In this document: in pieces, positions 1 to 11,138 of the stretch
How positions within the stretch are numbered: position 1 is the first letter of the stretch
Layout of the letters: every line of letters begins with the position of its first letter
Origin: Trichopria drosophilae
Lineage: Eukaryota; Arthropoda; Insecta; Hymenoptera; Diapriidae
Direction: 5' to 3'
Assembly (NCBI GenBank): GCA_030407085.1
Contig: CM059582.1
Location: 212,433,001-212,497,000, forward strand
DNA: 64,000 nt
Program-made: the position numbers and the translations under genes
The notes under the pieces: generated by a model
What the model saw: only the letters and a program-made list of their open reading frames with translations
Database searches by the model: none
Told to the model about the DNA's origin: nothing

Positions 1-1056
1 AACATGAGGTATTATATATACGTCTTTAAAGCGTTAATAATAAACGTATTTTATACTGCCGTTTTATAGACGTATATCTCGTAAACGTATACCATTTTTA
101 TACCACTTTTACATATAATAAACGTATATTAAACAATCATGTTCTCATTGGCAGATTTTCTGCTCCCCTGAATAAGAATTAAAAGTCAGGTTTTTAAAAT
201 TGTGTTTTTAGATTGTTAACTTATGATGTGTTTGTGCGTATGGATGTTTGTGTATTTAAATTTTTCAAGTATATTTCATATGCATTTAGCTTTCTATCTT
301 GTGAAAGTGTAATATTCAATGAAATATAAGCAAATGAAAATACGTACATTTTCTACATCTGTGAAGCAGTCCACTGTTCCAATTATGTTTGCATTGAATT
401 TGACCTTGCATTATCACATAATTATGATGAAATTCAGAGGGAATTTCAAATTATGAGTAGCTTTTAGTGTCGAGCATTCATTTTTTTGTGTAAATTATAT
501 GCATTTGTAGAGGAAGTCAAATTCGCGGTCTATTTGTCAGAAAAAGACTCAGTAAGAGTAATAACTCTATTTTGATTTAATTATATAATTGTAATTTTTA
601 TAAATAAATATAATTTTTTAAACGTTCGACATGATTTTATTCATTTAACTACGTTGAAAAATGCTAAAATAATAAGAATGATAATTTTAGAACTTATTAA
701 GAAATTAATTTTCATTTAAAAATATAGGTATATCTTCCACTTGTTCCCAAGTTATGCGTGATCAGTTCTCCGGGCTCGCGGTATTGCGTCCGTTTCATAA
801 TACATGCCGATAAACGCAGTACCAATTATTACAAGTTGTTTTAACTTTACTATATATATACTATTACAAATTTATTGTAATATTAAAAAATATAAGTTTC
901 AAATTTCGCGCGCCTTTTATTAAGTTAGCGCATGCGGCAGTGCAGTGCACTTATAAAATGTAAACATGGTCTTTGTAGTATTTTTTAACGCTACGGTACA
1001 TTTTTTGCGAGTGATATGTGGTGACCGCTTTTAGCTATTGAACGAATATATTGAAA
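1..1056. other. AT-rich flank without a recognised gene
   Basis: I see no coding segment with recognisable motifs here. It is the 5' flank of the Transib-like gene and would hold its promoter and one element terminus, but I could not pick out either with confidence. Confidence 0.5.
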
Positions 1057-1357
1057 ATGGTGACGCGTAAAGAGATTCACGATTTTATTATTAGTCAGGG
1101 GAACATCAAATTTGAGGAAAAAAAAGAAAATATTGTGTGCTTTGTGGCAGAGAAATTGGGTTGTCCCAGCAATAAAAAAGAAGATCTAGAACTTCACTTA
1201 AATCGTTATTTTTTTAATAAATATAAGCAAAAGTGGGTGGATAGTTTTCGAAAAAACGATCGATTTATTTCCAAGAATCGTCAGTGGCTAGATATTAGCA
1301 TATCATACAATAATGCGTCCGAAGCGGAGGCGAATGATGCTGGTATTTTTCATTCAG
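1057..1357 (+). CDS. Transib-like exon 1
   Basis: It opens at ATG 1057; an upstream in-frame TTG at 1051 is less likely. It ends in phase 1 at CAG/GTTAGT. The conserved-looking segment KYKQKW...KNRQWLD resembles Transib N-termini. The ORF closes at a TAG just past the donor, as expected of an exon. Confidence 0.65.
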
Positions 1358-1798
1358 GTTAGTTTATAAAGTGGTAATCAAGGTAGAGTTGCAGTTACAT
1401 CGATTCCATTAATACGAAGATTATTACAATATGCAACGAAAAACACGATAAATTTGTGATAATAACAAATTAATCTTCATTTATGTTATATTGCAAGTAT
1501 TTACATTTTCAAATTGGAAAACAGTAACCAGTAACCCTTTCAGTCATAGGCGGACATCCGTGATCCACCCACGTGTTTTCATGATCATTTCGTTGCCGAT
1601 TTTTGTTGCTGGTCTTCCTAAGATTCCAATAAGTGTTAAAAAATAATAAATATTACATATTTATGAAAATTAAATATTGTTAATAACAAATTTCTGACTC
1701 GATAGATAAATTATAATAATTTATTGTTTCGTAAATGGCTAAAAATTGAAAATGAGCATTTTCAAAACTTCGACCCCGACGCAGTACACATAATACAC

Positions 1799-2275
1799 TA
1801 GGTTTAGAGCCTTCTAACTCGAATTGGCTTAGATCTACGAGAAAAAAGCATTGAACCTTTTTTATGCAGAATTTTGTTCGCTTTCTTTTTTATTTGAAAC
1901 ATTTTGATCGCCGGCGAATAGTTTCAAAGATACTGGCAAAAAATTGCAAAAATCGTTTATTATTTGTTGTTTCTACTAATTTCTTTTATGATCGGACAGG
2001 TGAACCGGGCCCAAAATTTAATCGCATCTAAGTTAGACCAAGACGCGCATTTAAAAGAAAAATTTATCTCGATACGCTTATCCGTATTCGAGTTATCTGA
2101 TATATAAATTTGTAAATACTTATAGTACTAGGTTTAGAGCCTTCTAACTCGAATAGGCTTAGATTTACGAAAAGAATGCATTAAACCTTTTTTATGCAGA
2201 ATTTGATTATCTTTCCTTTTTATTTTAAAAATTTTTTTCGCCGGCGAATAGTTTTAAAGATATTGTCAAAAAATA
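1799..2275 (+). repeat. Two direct copies of a ~150-bp segment, 330 bp apart
   Basis: The segments at about 1799-1949 and 2129-2275 share TTTAGAGCCTTCTAACTCGA, a TTTTTTATGCAGAATTT tract and GCCGGCGAATAGTTT. They lie in intron 1 of the Transib-like gene. They look like a diverged two-copy tandem repeat. Confidence 0.75.
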
Positions 2276-2784
2276 TAGGGTATAGTAAAAACTATAGGGT
2301 AATTTTCCTATTTTGCAACCTTACATTTGCTGGCAGTATGATTTCATATCTGAAGGGGTAACATTACTGTAACTGCCTCAAAAATAATGCTTTCCGCCAA
2401 TATTTACTTTCATAGAATTAAATGTAATAGTCTAATAAAATGTGGAGACCATTAATAAGCATGTTCTTGAGTATATAATACAAAATTTTCAGTAAAAAAT
2501 TGTGAAAAATGGCCACACTGAAGACATTCTTTCGAAACACGTGTTTTCCACGCGGCGAACAATTTGCACAATTTTTATTATTATCATTTCAATTTTTTTA
2601 TTGTGGTCAATGACAAACATTTGCATCTAATTTGCTTTTGTTTTAATAATTTTTGTCTTTTACGTAATATTTCATTTTATGTTTTCTTTTTTTTTCGTTT
2701 TTATTACTGCCTTTGCTCACTTTTTCTTTCTTCTCTGAATAAGGAAATAATAATTACGGTCTTGTAATAATACATTGCCAACAA

Positions 2785-3262
2785 TTAGACTAGGAGCTAG
2801 TGACCATTTTTTCTTCGCGTATGCAACTGAAATGAGAAAGTTGTATGGATATTTCATGAATTTTAAGCGAATAATTAAGGTTCAGTCGCGTGCAGTGGTG
2901 GAATTACAGTCATCGTGGTAACAAAAAGTAGTATTGGTACGATTAATTAACGTATGCCAATTTTTTTTTCATGTGCAGGAAATGCTAAATAATTATTTAG
3001 ATATTCTGCACATGGGAATCGTATGCAAACTTGTTTTTGGTAGATTAATTTTGTCAAATTTTAAGAAAAAAAATTGGCATACGCTAATATATCGTTCCAA
3101 TACTAGTTTTTGTTACCACGATGACTGTAATTCCAACGCTGCACGTGACTGAACCTTAATTATTCGCTTAAAGTTCATGAAATACCCACACAACTTCCCC
3201 ATTTAAGTTGCATACGCGAAGAAATCAGTCACATTTTTTGGTCACTAGCTCCTAGTCTAAGT
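2785..3262. mobile_element. Foldback (MITE-like) element in Transib intron 1
   Basis: The two halves are inverted copies with a few percent mismatch. The outer ends read TTAGACTAGGAGCTAGTGAC and its reverse complement. Possible 6-bp direct repeats CAACAA flank it (2779-2784 and 3263-3268). A second small palindrome sits near the centre (about 2969-3013). It has no coding capacity; the short ORF at 2934-3152 is a by-product of the repeat. Confidence 0.75.
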
Positions 3263-3390
3263 CAACAAACTTATAAATTTAGTCATTTCGGTCTGCACAC
3301 TGTGAATACTGTTCATAAATCTGTACACTTTAAAAACGGTTCATAACTTTCGTATTTACAATTTTTATAAATAAAGAATTAATATTTTAG

Positions 3391-4265
3391 TGCCGATAAC
3401 GTCCGATGCGGATAGACGATAATCTACAAATTTTAACGACTACAGTGAAAGACACAAACGACGAAAGGTAGAGAAACTACAAAAAGAACATGAATTGCAG
3501 AAGTTACTATTAGCGGCAGCTAAAGCTTTGCATTTATCAGGTAACGCGTCAAGCGCAAAAATAGTGGAAGAAATTAGTAAATCTCCAGAAGAAGGTGATC
3601 GAATATTACACTCGTGGTTAACGTTCAAGGAACAAGAGGCTCAACAAAAATATACGCCAGATGAGGCCTTGTTCTTAGTTGTATCGAATAACATAACTGT
3701 AAACACGTACAATGAGTTACGTAAGGATGCACTGAATCGTAACCACGACTTATATCCTGCTTATAAGGATATATTAATAGCTAAAAAGGCAGCATATCCT
3801 GAAAATATGGTTATTGGGGAAACGAAATGTGAGATTTCACTGCAATCTCTACTGCATCACACATCTCGCAGACTCATTGAGGCTGTTGAACCCTTTTATT
3901 TTGAAAGTGAGGAAAAGGTGGATCTGAATCTAATATTCAAAGGTGGCTTCGATGGCAGTTCCGGTCACTCTAGATACAAACAAAAATGGACTGAAGAAAA
4001 CGCGGGGGACGAAAATTTATTTTTAACATCTTTCGTTCCCCTTCGATTGTGCGACAAACATTCGGGAATAGTTGTATGGCAAAATCCAAAACCATCTTCG
4101 CCAAGGTTCTGCAGACCTTTATCTATCCAGTGGATTCATGAAACTTCAGAAATTATTAAAGTCACAAAAGAAAGAATAGATGAAGAAATTGAACGACTTG
4201 AACCCTTGGTTATAAACAACTGTACGATTACTTTTACGGTTTACATAACAATGGTAGATGGAAAA
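3391..4265 (+). CDS. Transib-like exon 2 with first catalytic Asp and a premature stop
   Basis: The acceptor TTTTAG/TG at 3390 takes the phase-1 donor of exon 1. The frame reads ten codons, meets TAA at 3420-3422, then runs open through YSERHKRRKVEKL (a basic segment typical of the family) to the DGSSGHS catalytic motif and the MVDGK motif at the donor GTAAGA. An acceptor downstream of the stop (for example CTACAG at 3445) would need a different phase, so a nonsense change is the simpler reading. Confidence 0.72.
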
Positions 4266-4337
4266 GTAAGATTGGTTGTATTTTGGTAAATTTATGCTGA
4301 TGTCATTATGAATGATAATATTGATACATTATTTCAG

Positions 4338-4544
4338 GTTGTTAATACTCTAACGAATACTTCATCTATGTGTTGTAATATCTGTCCAGCTACTATTTCC
4401 CAAATGAATGATATTGAAAGTATGTTACAAAAAGATGAAAAAACTGATGTTTTTCAGTACAATATTCCAATAACTCATGCATATATAAATGTCATGGAAT
4501 GTTTATTACACATAGCATACCGATTAGATATTAAAACATGGAGA
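4338..4544 (+). CDS. Transib-like exon 3 with the zinc-binding Cys pair
   Basis: Phase 0 at both ends. It follows a 72-bp intron and begins two residues after the second catalytic Asp. It encodes VVNTLTNTSSMCCNICPAT, which lines up with the RAG1 segment around C727/C730, then an ITHAYINVMECLLHIAYRL segment matching the RAG1 region just before the C-terminal zinc part. Confidence 0.75.
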
Positions 4545-6437
4545 GTAAGTCGTTGTACTGAATTACCTTCCTAATTTACGGCATAAAGTAATATTATTTT
4601 TTAGTTTCTTATTTCTAATAGTTAATTTATATAATTCTAATTATTTCTAATAATACGTAGGCGAAAGTTGGGTAGTGTCGGCCACTTAAATGTTTTATAC
4701 ACTAACTTGCAAAATAATGTATAAAAGATTTATAAAGAAATGGAAATATTCCAGATACTGAAACGGATATGGGCATATCTCTGGAACTTGTGACTTTTGG
4801 CATTTAAAAACAAATAAAAAAAAAAAAGTAGTGGAACACTCTTTCTATCAGTTTTCACTTATTCTTTCAGCCTTAAAACTGAAATAAAAAATATGGAAAC
4901 TCAGTTTTCTAACTTCGCACCGTTTATGTACATGACGTGTTTTTTTTTTCAATTTTCAATTCTTAAACCTTTTGTCTGAAAGACTAGTTTAAACTTTCGC
5001 GCACGTACCAATTTTTCAACATATTGTTAAAAATGCAGAAAAAACACTTTTTAGTATAAATATGGGCATATATCTGGATTTTCTACGTTTTGGAGGAAAA
5101 AAAAAAAAAAAAACACTTAGCGATTTACCAACGTATTATCCAAGCGTGGAATGACCGTTTTTCAGCATAAAAAATCCTCCACCTCCAGACGTAGATAGAA
5201 AAGTGTGCCAGCAAAACATTGATTTTTTGTCCAGAGTTTCTTTTTAGATACCATATTTCTAACCTTCATGACTCCGTAAAGGCACACCTTCCATTCTAGT
5301 TCCATTTTGTAGAGTAGAATAAGATACATTTTCCCCATTTTCGGAAACCGAACGGTAACAAAGTTATGCGGGAAAAAGTAAAAACCAAATTAAATTTCAA
5401 TAATTCATCATCACTGCTTTAATCATTTTTTGGACCTTCCTCATGAGTAGGTATAATAATAACATACCTGAGATTATTAGAAAAAATGTATGCCTTCCAA
5501 AAACGTTCGGTAAAGAGACAACAACGTTTAAAAACAACAAAATATTGTCAATCATCAACTGGCTCACTGGTTTTTCCGGCTGGATTTGGGGTTACCGCCA
5601 CGGAGTAAATGATTCGGGTTGGATAAAACACCGCAGTGACCTTTATTATAACATATCTTCTTATGAAAAATGTGCTATATATCTATTGTTTGCTACTCTG
5701 TGCTAAAGAAACTATACTCCATCATGAAATGTTGAAAGTTCCAGAGAGATGCCCATATAACTCAAACACATTCATACGAAAAAAATTGATTGTGTTTGTC
5801 GGTAGAGCCTATTAATAGATACGGCAATTTTTGTTATACGCAGACCCATGGCAAGTAGACCTGGATACTTAAAAAAGTTCATGTTAGTAACAAAATTTAT
5901 TTTTCAATCATGAATTTCGGTTACTTCAAACTTAGTTTCGTGAAATTATCATTAGCGAATTCGGACTGAGCGGGATAAATGAAAGTTATGCCATAAATAA
6001 TTCAATACGTAAGTAAATACATTTACAAGTGCCAAAACTATCTTTTCGAAATAACGAAATGTATAAAATATATAAAATGGAAATTACAGCTTTTGAGATT
6101 GAATGTAAGGGATTGGCAAATATTTTATGTTGGTTTTTAAATATTTCGCATTAAAAATCACTAAAATAGAGAAAAAACGAAATTTTTGTGTACAAAAGCT
6201 AGAAATATATTAATTTTTTAAAAACATAATGGAATCCTTTCTTATTTCGAAATTTACTGTGTAAGACAATACCATAAATGACCTGTGGTACCGTATTCAT
6301 GTTATTAATGGAGATTTTTTGCAAATAATAGTGACCGGGGCTTGATGATCGGGGCTACCGGTCTCTCCCCTAGGTGTAATTTAATACAGAAACTTTCCGC
6401 TTATTTCAACTAATTCTTAAATAATTACTCTTAACAG
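4545..6437 (+). other. Transib-like intron 3, with an inner inverted repeat
   Basis: It is bounded by GTAAGT and AACAG. A 21-bp inverted repeat with one mismatch (4768-4788 and 5738-5758) suggests an inserted foldback element of about 1 kb. No coding content is recognised in it. Confidence 0.45.
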
Positions 6438-6618
6438 GTTAATAAGAAAGATGGTACACACGCTAAAATGAATGAGCGTAAAAAATTGATTCAAAATGAA
6501 TTTCTAACAAAAATGGGGTTACGAGTGGATTTCCCAAAACCAGGGTTCGGTTCCTCAAACGACGGAAATACTGCACGAAGGTTTTTTGAAAATGTTGCAC
6601 AAACTTCATCAATTACCG
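6438..6618 (+). CDS. Transib-like exon 4
   Basis: In phase with its neighbours (0 in, 1 out). It encodes NERKKLIQNEFLTKMGL and NDGNTARRFF, which parallel the RAG1 stretch with ERKRW, a KKMNL-like segment and GNFARKL. Confidence 0.75.
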
Positions 6619-6803
6619 GTGAGCTCATGTACCTTCAGGAGATCTCAGAGTACTTGGATTCAGGTTTTACTTCAGCGGTTTATCTGAAGGAATAGTATTC
6701 ATTATTTTTGTTTCTTTTCGGGCTTTCAACCAATGATTACATAATTCGATAGCTTTTTTAATCTAAGTAGCTTTCTAATCTATGCATGTTGGCAAAATTA
6801 CAG

Positions 6804-7276
6804 GCATCAATGAAGAACTGATACGTCGATTATCGATAGTGCTCATGACTATGGCCAGTGGGCAAGAAGTAAATATCGAGCCATACAGAGAATTCTGCAT
6901 TGATACGGCCAAACTATATGTATCCCTATATGCCTCGTATTATATGTCACCGAGCCTGCATAAAATTCTTATTCATAGCCCGGCTATAGCAAAGAGTGGC
7001 TGCCTTCCATTGGGCCTGTTATCTGAGGAAGTGCTTGAAGCTTCCCACAAAATATTCAAAGTTTTCAGGGACAGACATTCGAGGAAGATTTCTCGAAAAG
7101 CTTGCAACGAAGATGTATTTAACAGGTGGGCCCTTTATGCCGACCCCAAGATTACACTTTCTGGAAAAATCAGCATTAAAAAAAGAGTCGAATTACCAAA
7201 GGAAGCTCGTTTATTGCTGAAAATAACAGAGACAGAAGGAGAGGTGACTTCAGATGAAAACAACGAAGAATTTTGA
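6804..7276 (+). CDS. Transib-like exon 5 with candidate catalytic Glu
   Basis: It begins by completing the Gly codon split by the intron. It encodes HKILIHSPAIAKSG, then LSEEVLEASHKIFKVFR, then NRWALYADP. This is the same order as RAG1, where a similar His/Pro segment, the E962 segment and an HHWLYTS segment occur. It ends in an acidic tail and TGA. Confidence 0.78.
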
Positions 7277-7739
7277 TATTTGTAAATGTTAATAATTTAA
7301 AAGGATTTCTTACATATTTGAAGTTATGTTTTATTTTTCAAAATTTACGTGATTTGTACACTGAAAAAATTCTAAGTAAATTGGACTACTTTTTAACTCT
7401 TTTGCACAGTTCAGCTGGTCCTGAACTGTGTTTCATCGGTTGCAGTAACTGCCATAAAATAGTTAAAACAATGAAAAATGTAAATAGCCAAATGAAATGT
7501 AGAATATATTAAATTTAACTTTAATAAACTGTTGCAAATAAATTACATATTTATAAAAATTTCCATATTATTAAATCTAACAACAGTGAGGAAAATTGCA
7601 TTACATTTAACAATCCTAAAATTGTCAACGTTGAAATCATAACAACTCAAGATATAATACAGTATAACAAAGTAAATTAACTAATAATAATGTGGTTAAA
7701 GTATCAATGGATATAGAGACATTATCTTCAGGGTAGGAA
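7277..7739. other. AT-rich 3' flank of the Transib-like gene
   Basis: No recognised gene. It probably contains the 3' untranslated region of the Transib-like gene. Confidence 0.4.
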
Positions 7740-8330
7740 GAGATGTTAACTTTCAAAATATTCGCCATTTTGAATCTTGACTGTCTGACTTCAAATCCGT
7801 GTTTACCGATCCCAAACACGACCCAGTAAATATTTCAAGCGAAACGGATCAACTATGAAAAACTCGTCCAGCATGTTGGATCCGGCATTTTGAATTTTGA
7901 AATTTTGACTTCAGATGCGTATTCAAAGACCAAGAAAACCCCCGAGTAGCAATTTTTAAGCGAATTCGCATACTTTTTCAAAATTACTCCGCCATATTGG
8001 AACCTCCATTTTGAATTTTGAAAATCTGTCTTCAGATTAATGTTTAGCGACCCCAAAAACCCCAGAGTAAAGATTTTCAAGCGAATCGGATCAATTATGA
8101 AAAACTCGTCCACCATATTGGATCCGCCATTTTGAATTTTCACATTTTTACTTCAAATTTGTATTCAGAGACCAAGAAAACCCCCGAGTAGCAATTTTCA
8201 AGCCAATACGCACACTTTTTAAAAATTAGTCCGCCATATTGGATCCGCCATTTTGAATTTTGAAAATCTGTGTTCAGTTTCGTACTTAGCGACCTCGAAA
8301 ACCCCATGACGTACATTAACTAAGAAATTT
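7740..8330. repeat. Tandem ~121-bp repeat with CGCCATTTTGAATTTT core
   Basis: The core (variants of ATATTGGATCCGCCATTTTG) starts at 7868, 7988, 8110 and 8231, spacing 120-122 bp. Each unit also carries GCGACC(C)CAAAAACCCC and CGAGTAGCAATTTTCAAGC. The same family occurs in inverted orientation at 17.6-18.0 kb, and as single or double units near 23.8, 25.1, 47.1, 59.2 and 59.8 kb. Short ORFs here are repeat artefacts. Confidence 0.88.
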
Positions 8331-8520
8331 ATTTGATGGATACAGATACGCATCAGCGATATCTTTTGCGGTTACATTTTATAACAACTTTTGGGACGAA
8401 TTGTTAATGAATAAGCAAATTTATCGATATTTGCGTACACGGTACTTAAAGTACAATCCTGTCCGAGTATTTTAAAAAAAAAAAGTTAAAATCGGTTAAG
8501 AATTGGCGGGGGGGTTGGCG

Positions 8521-11138
8521 ATGTCCGCCAGTGCTGCGTTAGGAAAGTCTGTGCGTCGCGTCCTCTCAGGCAGCGGAGCGACGAGTAGCCAGTCCGGAAC
8601 AAATTTCGGCAATTCGGGCAGAAATCGACCGGGTAGTCGATTTACGCGACCTTATCGGCCGGTGTGATAGAGCAGAATTGTTGATATCCGGACCGATAGA
8701 GGTGATCCGGGATCGGCTCGTAAGATATACGATCTTACAGCGGTTTCCGGATACCCCGGTCGAGTGGGATCGACAAGCAGATGGACGAGGCGACCACCCC
8801 CCATATACGTTGTCCGAAGCGGTGAGTTGCCCCGTTTATGGGACCATGCTAAGTGGTCCCCGGCCGACGGCACATCTGGATCCCATCGAACCCCAGCGGT
8901 CAACTCGGTTCGGAACCGCGGAGTCGCATAACTATGGTTTTCCGTCCGATCGATCGCGTGCCCATTATCGGGACCCGATCTCATTTGGGGAGGAGAGTTT
9001 CCGGTTTCCAGTGGCAGATGCGACCACCTACCAGGTCGATCGGTCCAATGAGGGGTCAATAACCCCCCCTCGTGACGCACGACCAGAAAACGTGCCTCGC
9101 CGGGAGGTACCGGCCAGCATCTACCACAATCCGCCCATCGCGCTAACGAGGGGTAGCCGCCCTACATTGTCGGCTCCCGAACCATTTCGGAATGATACCG
9201 TGAACCACGGAATACGAGAGACGTCAAACCCCCAATGGTTCGAGGAGATCGACCCCCAAAATCGGGGACTCTTTCGAGCCTTTCGATGTCCGGTGTCCGA
9301 TGGCAGAGGACTGCCATTGAACATTGGAGGACACACGGACCCCGTTACTCCGGCGGGGAAGGGGAGGACGCGGATGAGTTCCTCGTCAAACTGGAGGAAT
9401 ACGTCACGAGTCGGGATCTGACGGAAGGGGACCTCCTGCGCGCCCTTCCTGAAGCGGTTAAGGGATCAGCCCTCAACTGTTACCGGGTGGAAAAGTCAAG
9501 CTGGCATACGTATCCCGGCTTTGTACGTTACTTTCGCGACGCGTTCGGTCAACGCCATCTGGAAGCCAGCATCAAGAGGGAGATCACCTTACGCACACAG
9601 GGACCTGAAGAGCCCATCCCTGAATACTTGGTGGCCCTACGGAGCCTATTCAACTTGCTTGCTTTCCCCCCGTCTCAAGAAGAGCAGCTGGATATTGCAG
9701 TCCAAAACTTGCGCCCGGGCCTAGCAAGAAAAATCGAAAGAGAAGCCGTTACTGATTTTGCGGACTTACTGCGAATCGGTCGACAGGTGGAGGGGGCCGC
9801 CAATCAAGAGAGGGTCTACCGCCCCCCTCCAGCGGCTAATCAGTCCGCCTTCCCCGCCTTCGCCTATACGCCCAAGACGAGGCGAGGCAAGGAAAAGCTG
9901 GCCCTCGCGACGCCCGCGGTGAAGACGGCCAAAGTTAGTGTCGTAACCCCACCCCCTCTGTCGCCAGCCACCTACGAGGAGGAGGAGGCGGCGCCGGTAG
10001 CCCGCGTAGAGCGGAACAGAGGTCGTAACCCCACGCGCTCGGTACCGTCATATCAGCCGCACCAACCACAAGTGGCAACCACTAACAACCCGCGGCTACC
10101 AAGAGTACCTCGCCTCCTGGATGTGGCGCCGAGAGAGCGCCCACCCTCCGAGACGAGGTCGTCGCCGAATCGGAACCCCGTCCGGTGTTATAATTGTATG
10201 CAGACGAGTCACATATACCGAGAGTGCCCCCATGCCTTAGGGCATTTTTGTAGGGTCTGTGGCTATCCAGGCCGTGATGCGAACAATTGTCCCGTTTGCG
10301 CGCGTAAACGGTCGGGAAACTGTACAGGGGGGGGGGGGGGGGAAACCCCCAAACCCCCCCTTACAATCCCATCCGCGATTATCCCTACGTCAAACCGTAT
10401 AATAAAAAATTTTGAAAATAGAAGGATCGCTTCGGCAACACCTAAGCCCAGTGGGCTGAATATCAGGTCCGAGTCCATAGATTCTTGTGAAGACAATCAA
10501 TGGACATTAGATTCGGACCCTCGCCCCCACTTTCGCGTAGCTTTGAATGGGCAGATTATTAGGGCACTCGTTGATACCGGAGCGTCGCGCTCGTATTTAG
10601 GCCTCGCGTGTCGGGAGGTAGTTTCGCCGTTTCTGAGGTCAAGTGAGGAACAAGTAAGAGTTGCCAACGGCGCGCTAGTCCCATTAAATGGTGTCGTTAC
10701 CCTCGCGATGACGGTAGATAGCGATACGCGAAATTTGGAGATAAGAGTTGCCCCATCCACTATGCATGCGTGTTGGGGATGAATTTCATGTGCCTATTCG
10801 GTCTCAAAATAGATACCGAGAATAATGCGTGGAGTAGCCGCCACGGCACCCCGCACTCGTTAAACGATTCCGGTGTTTCGGTTACCGCCTTCGCCGTACA
10901 CGTCTGCGCCGGATTGGTCGCCCCCTCTCAGGAAGCCGGCCCACGATTAAGGAGGCTGCTCGATAAATTCTACCCCGCAAATAGAACCCCTACGATCGGT
11001 ATAACGCGTCTGACGCAGCACGCTATCGACGTACAGGGTCATCATCCCCCGATTCGTCAAAAGGATCGCTTACTCTCTCCCTACATGCTAAAAGTAGCAC
11101 AGGACGCGGTCGATGAAATGACCGACCCCACCCCGTAG
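8521..11138 (+). pseudogene. Ty3/gypsy-like gag-protease with start of RT, frameshifted
   Basis: Retrotransposon structural protein and protease. From 9235 a long open frame holds a gag core (DEFLVKLEEYV, LLRALPEAVKGSALNCYR), a CX2CX4HX4C zinc knuckle (CYNCMQTSHIYREC), a second knuckle with Arg in place of His (CRVCGYPGRDANNC), and an aspartic protease motif VDTGASRSYLG. The upstream gag sequence is in another frame (8678-9421), so a one-base shift lies near 9330. Another frame change falls near 10780. The next frame (10770-11138) has the TQHAIDV...PIRQK signature that opens gypsy-type reverse transcriptase, then the element breaks off. A run of about 17 G at 10326-10342 lies inside gag. No left LTR is visible. 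The GC content is much higher than the surroundings. Confidence 0.8.

Larger units (their letters stand above)
1057..7276 (+). pseudogene. Transib / RAG1-like transposase, five exons, one in-frame stop
   Basis: Cut-and-paste DDE transposase of the Transib superfamily, the group from which the V(D)J recombinase RAG1 arose. Five exons (1057-1357, 3391-4265, 4338-4544, 6438-6618, 6804-7276) have GT/AG borders, and the phases agree at every junction (1, 0, 0, 1). Visible hallmarks are FDGSSGHSRYKQKW (first Asp, codon 3951-3953), MVDGK (second Asp, 4257-4259), a CNIC zinc-binding pair 15 residues later, and LSEEVLEASHKIFKVFR (candidate catalytic Glu, 7037-7039) preceded by an H-containing ILIHSP segment. 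The order matches RAG1 D600, D708, C727/C730 and E962. The product would be about 660 residues, usual for Transib. A TAA at 3420-3422 near the start of exon 2 breaks the frame, so this copy is a near-intact pseudogene unless that part of exon 2 is spliced differently. Most Transib elements I know of are intronless, so four introns are unusual. Terminal repeats were not found. Confidence 0.8.

Noticed and set aside
371..7592. CACTGTT near 371 and its inverse near 7586 as Transib ends
   Set aside because: Similarity stops after seven bases and no 5-bp GC-rich duplication is present.
8652..9080. Minus-strand 142-codon ORF
   Set aside because: Shadow of the gag frame in GC-rich DNA; no recognisable motif.
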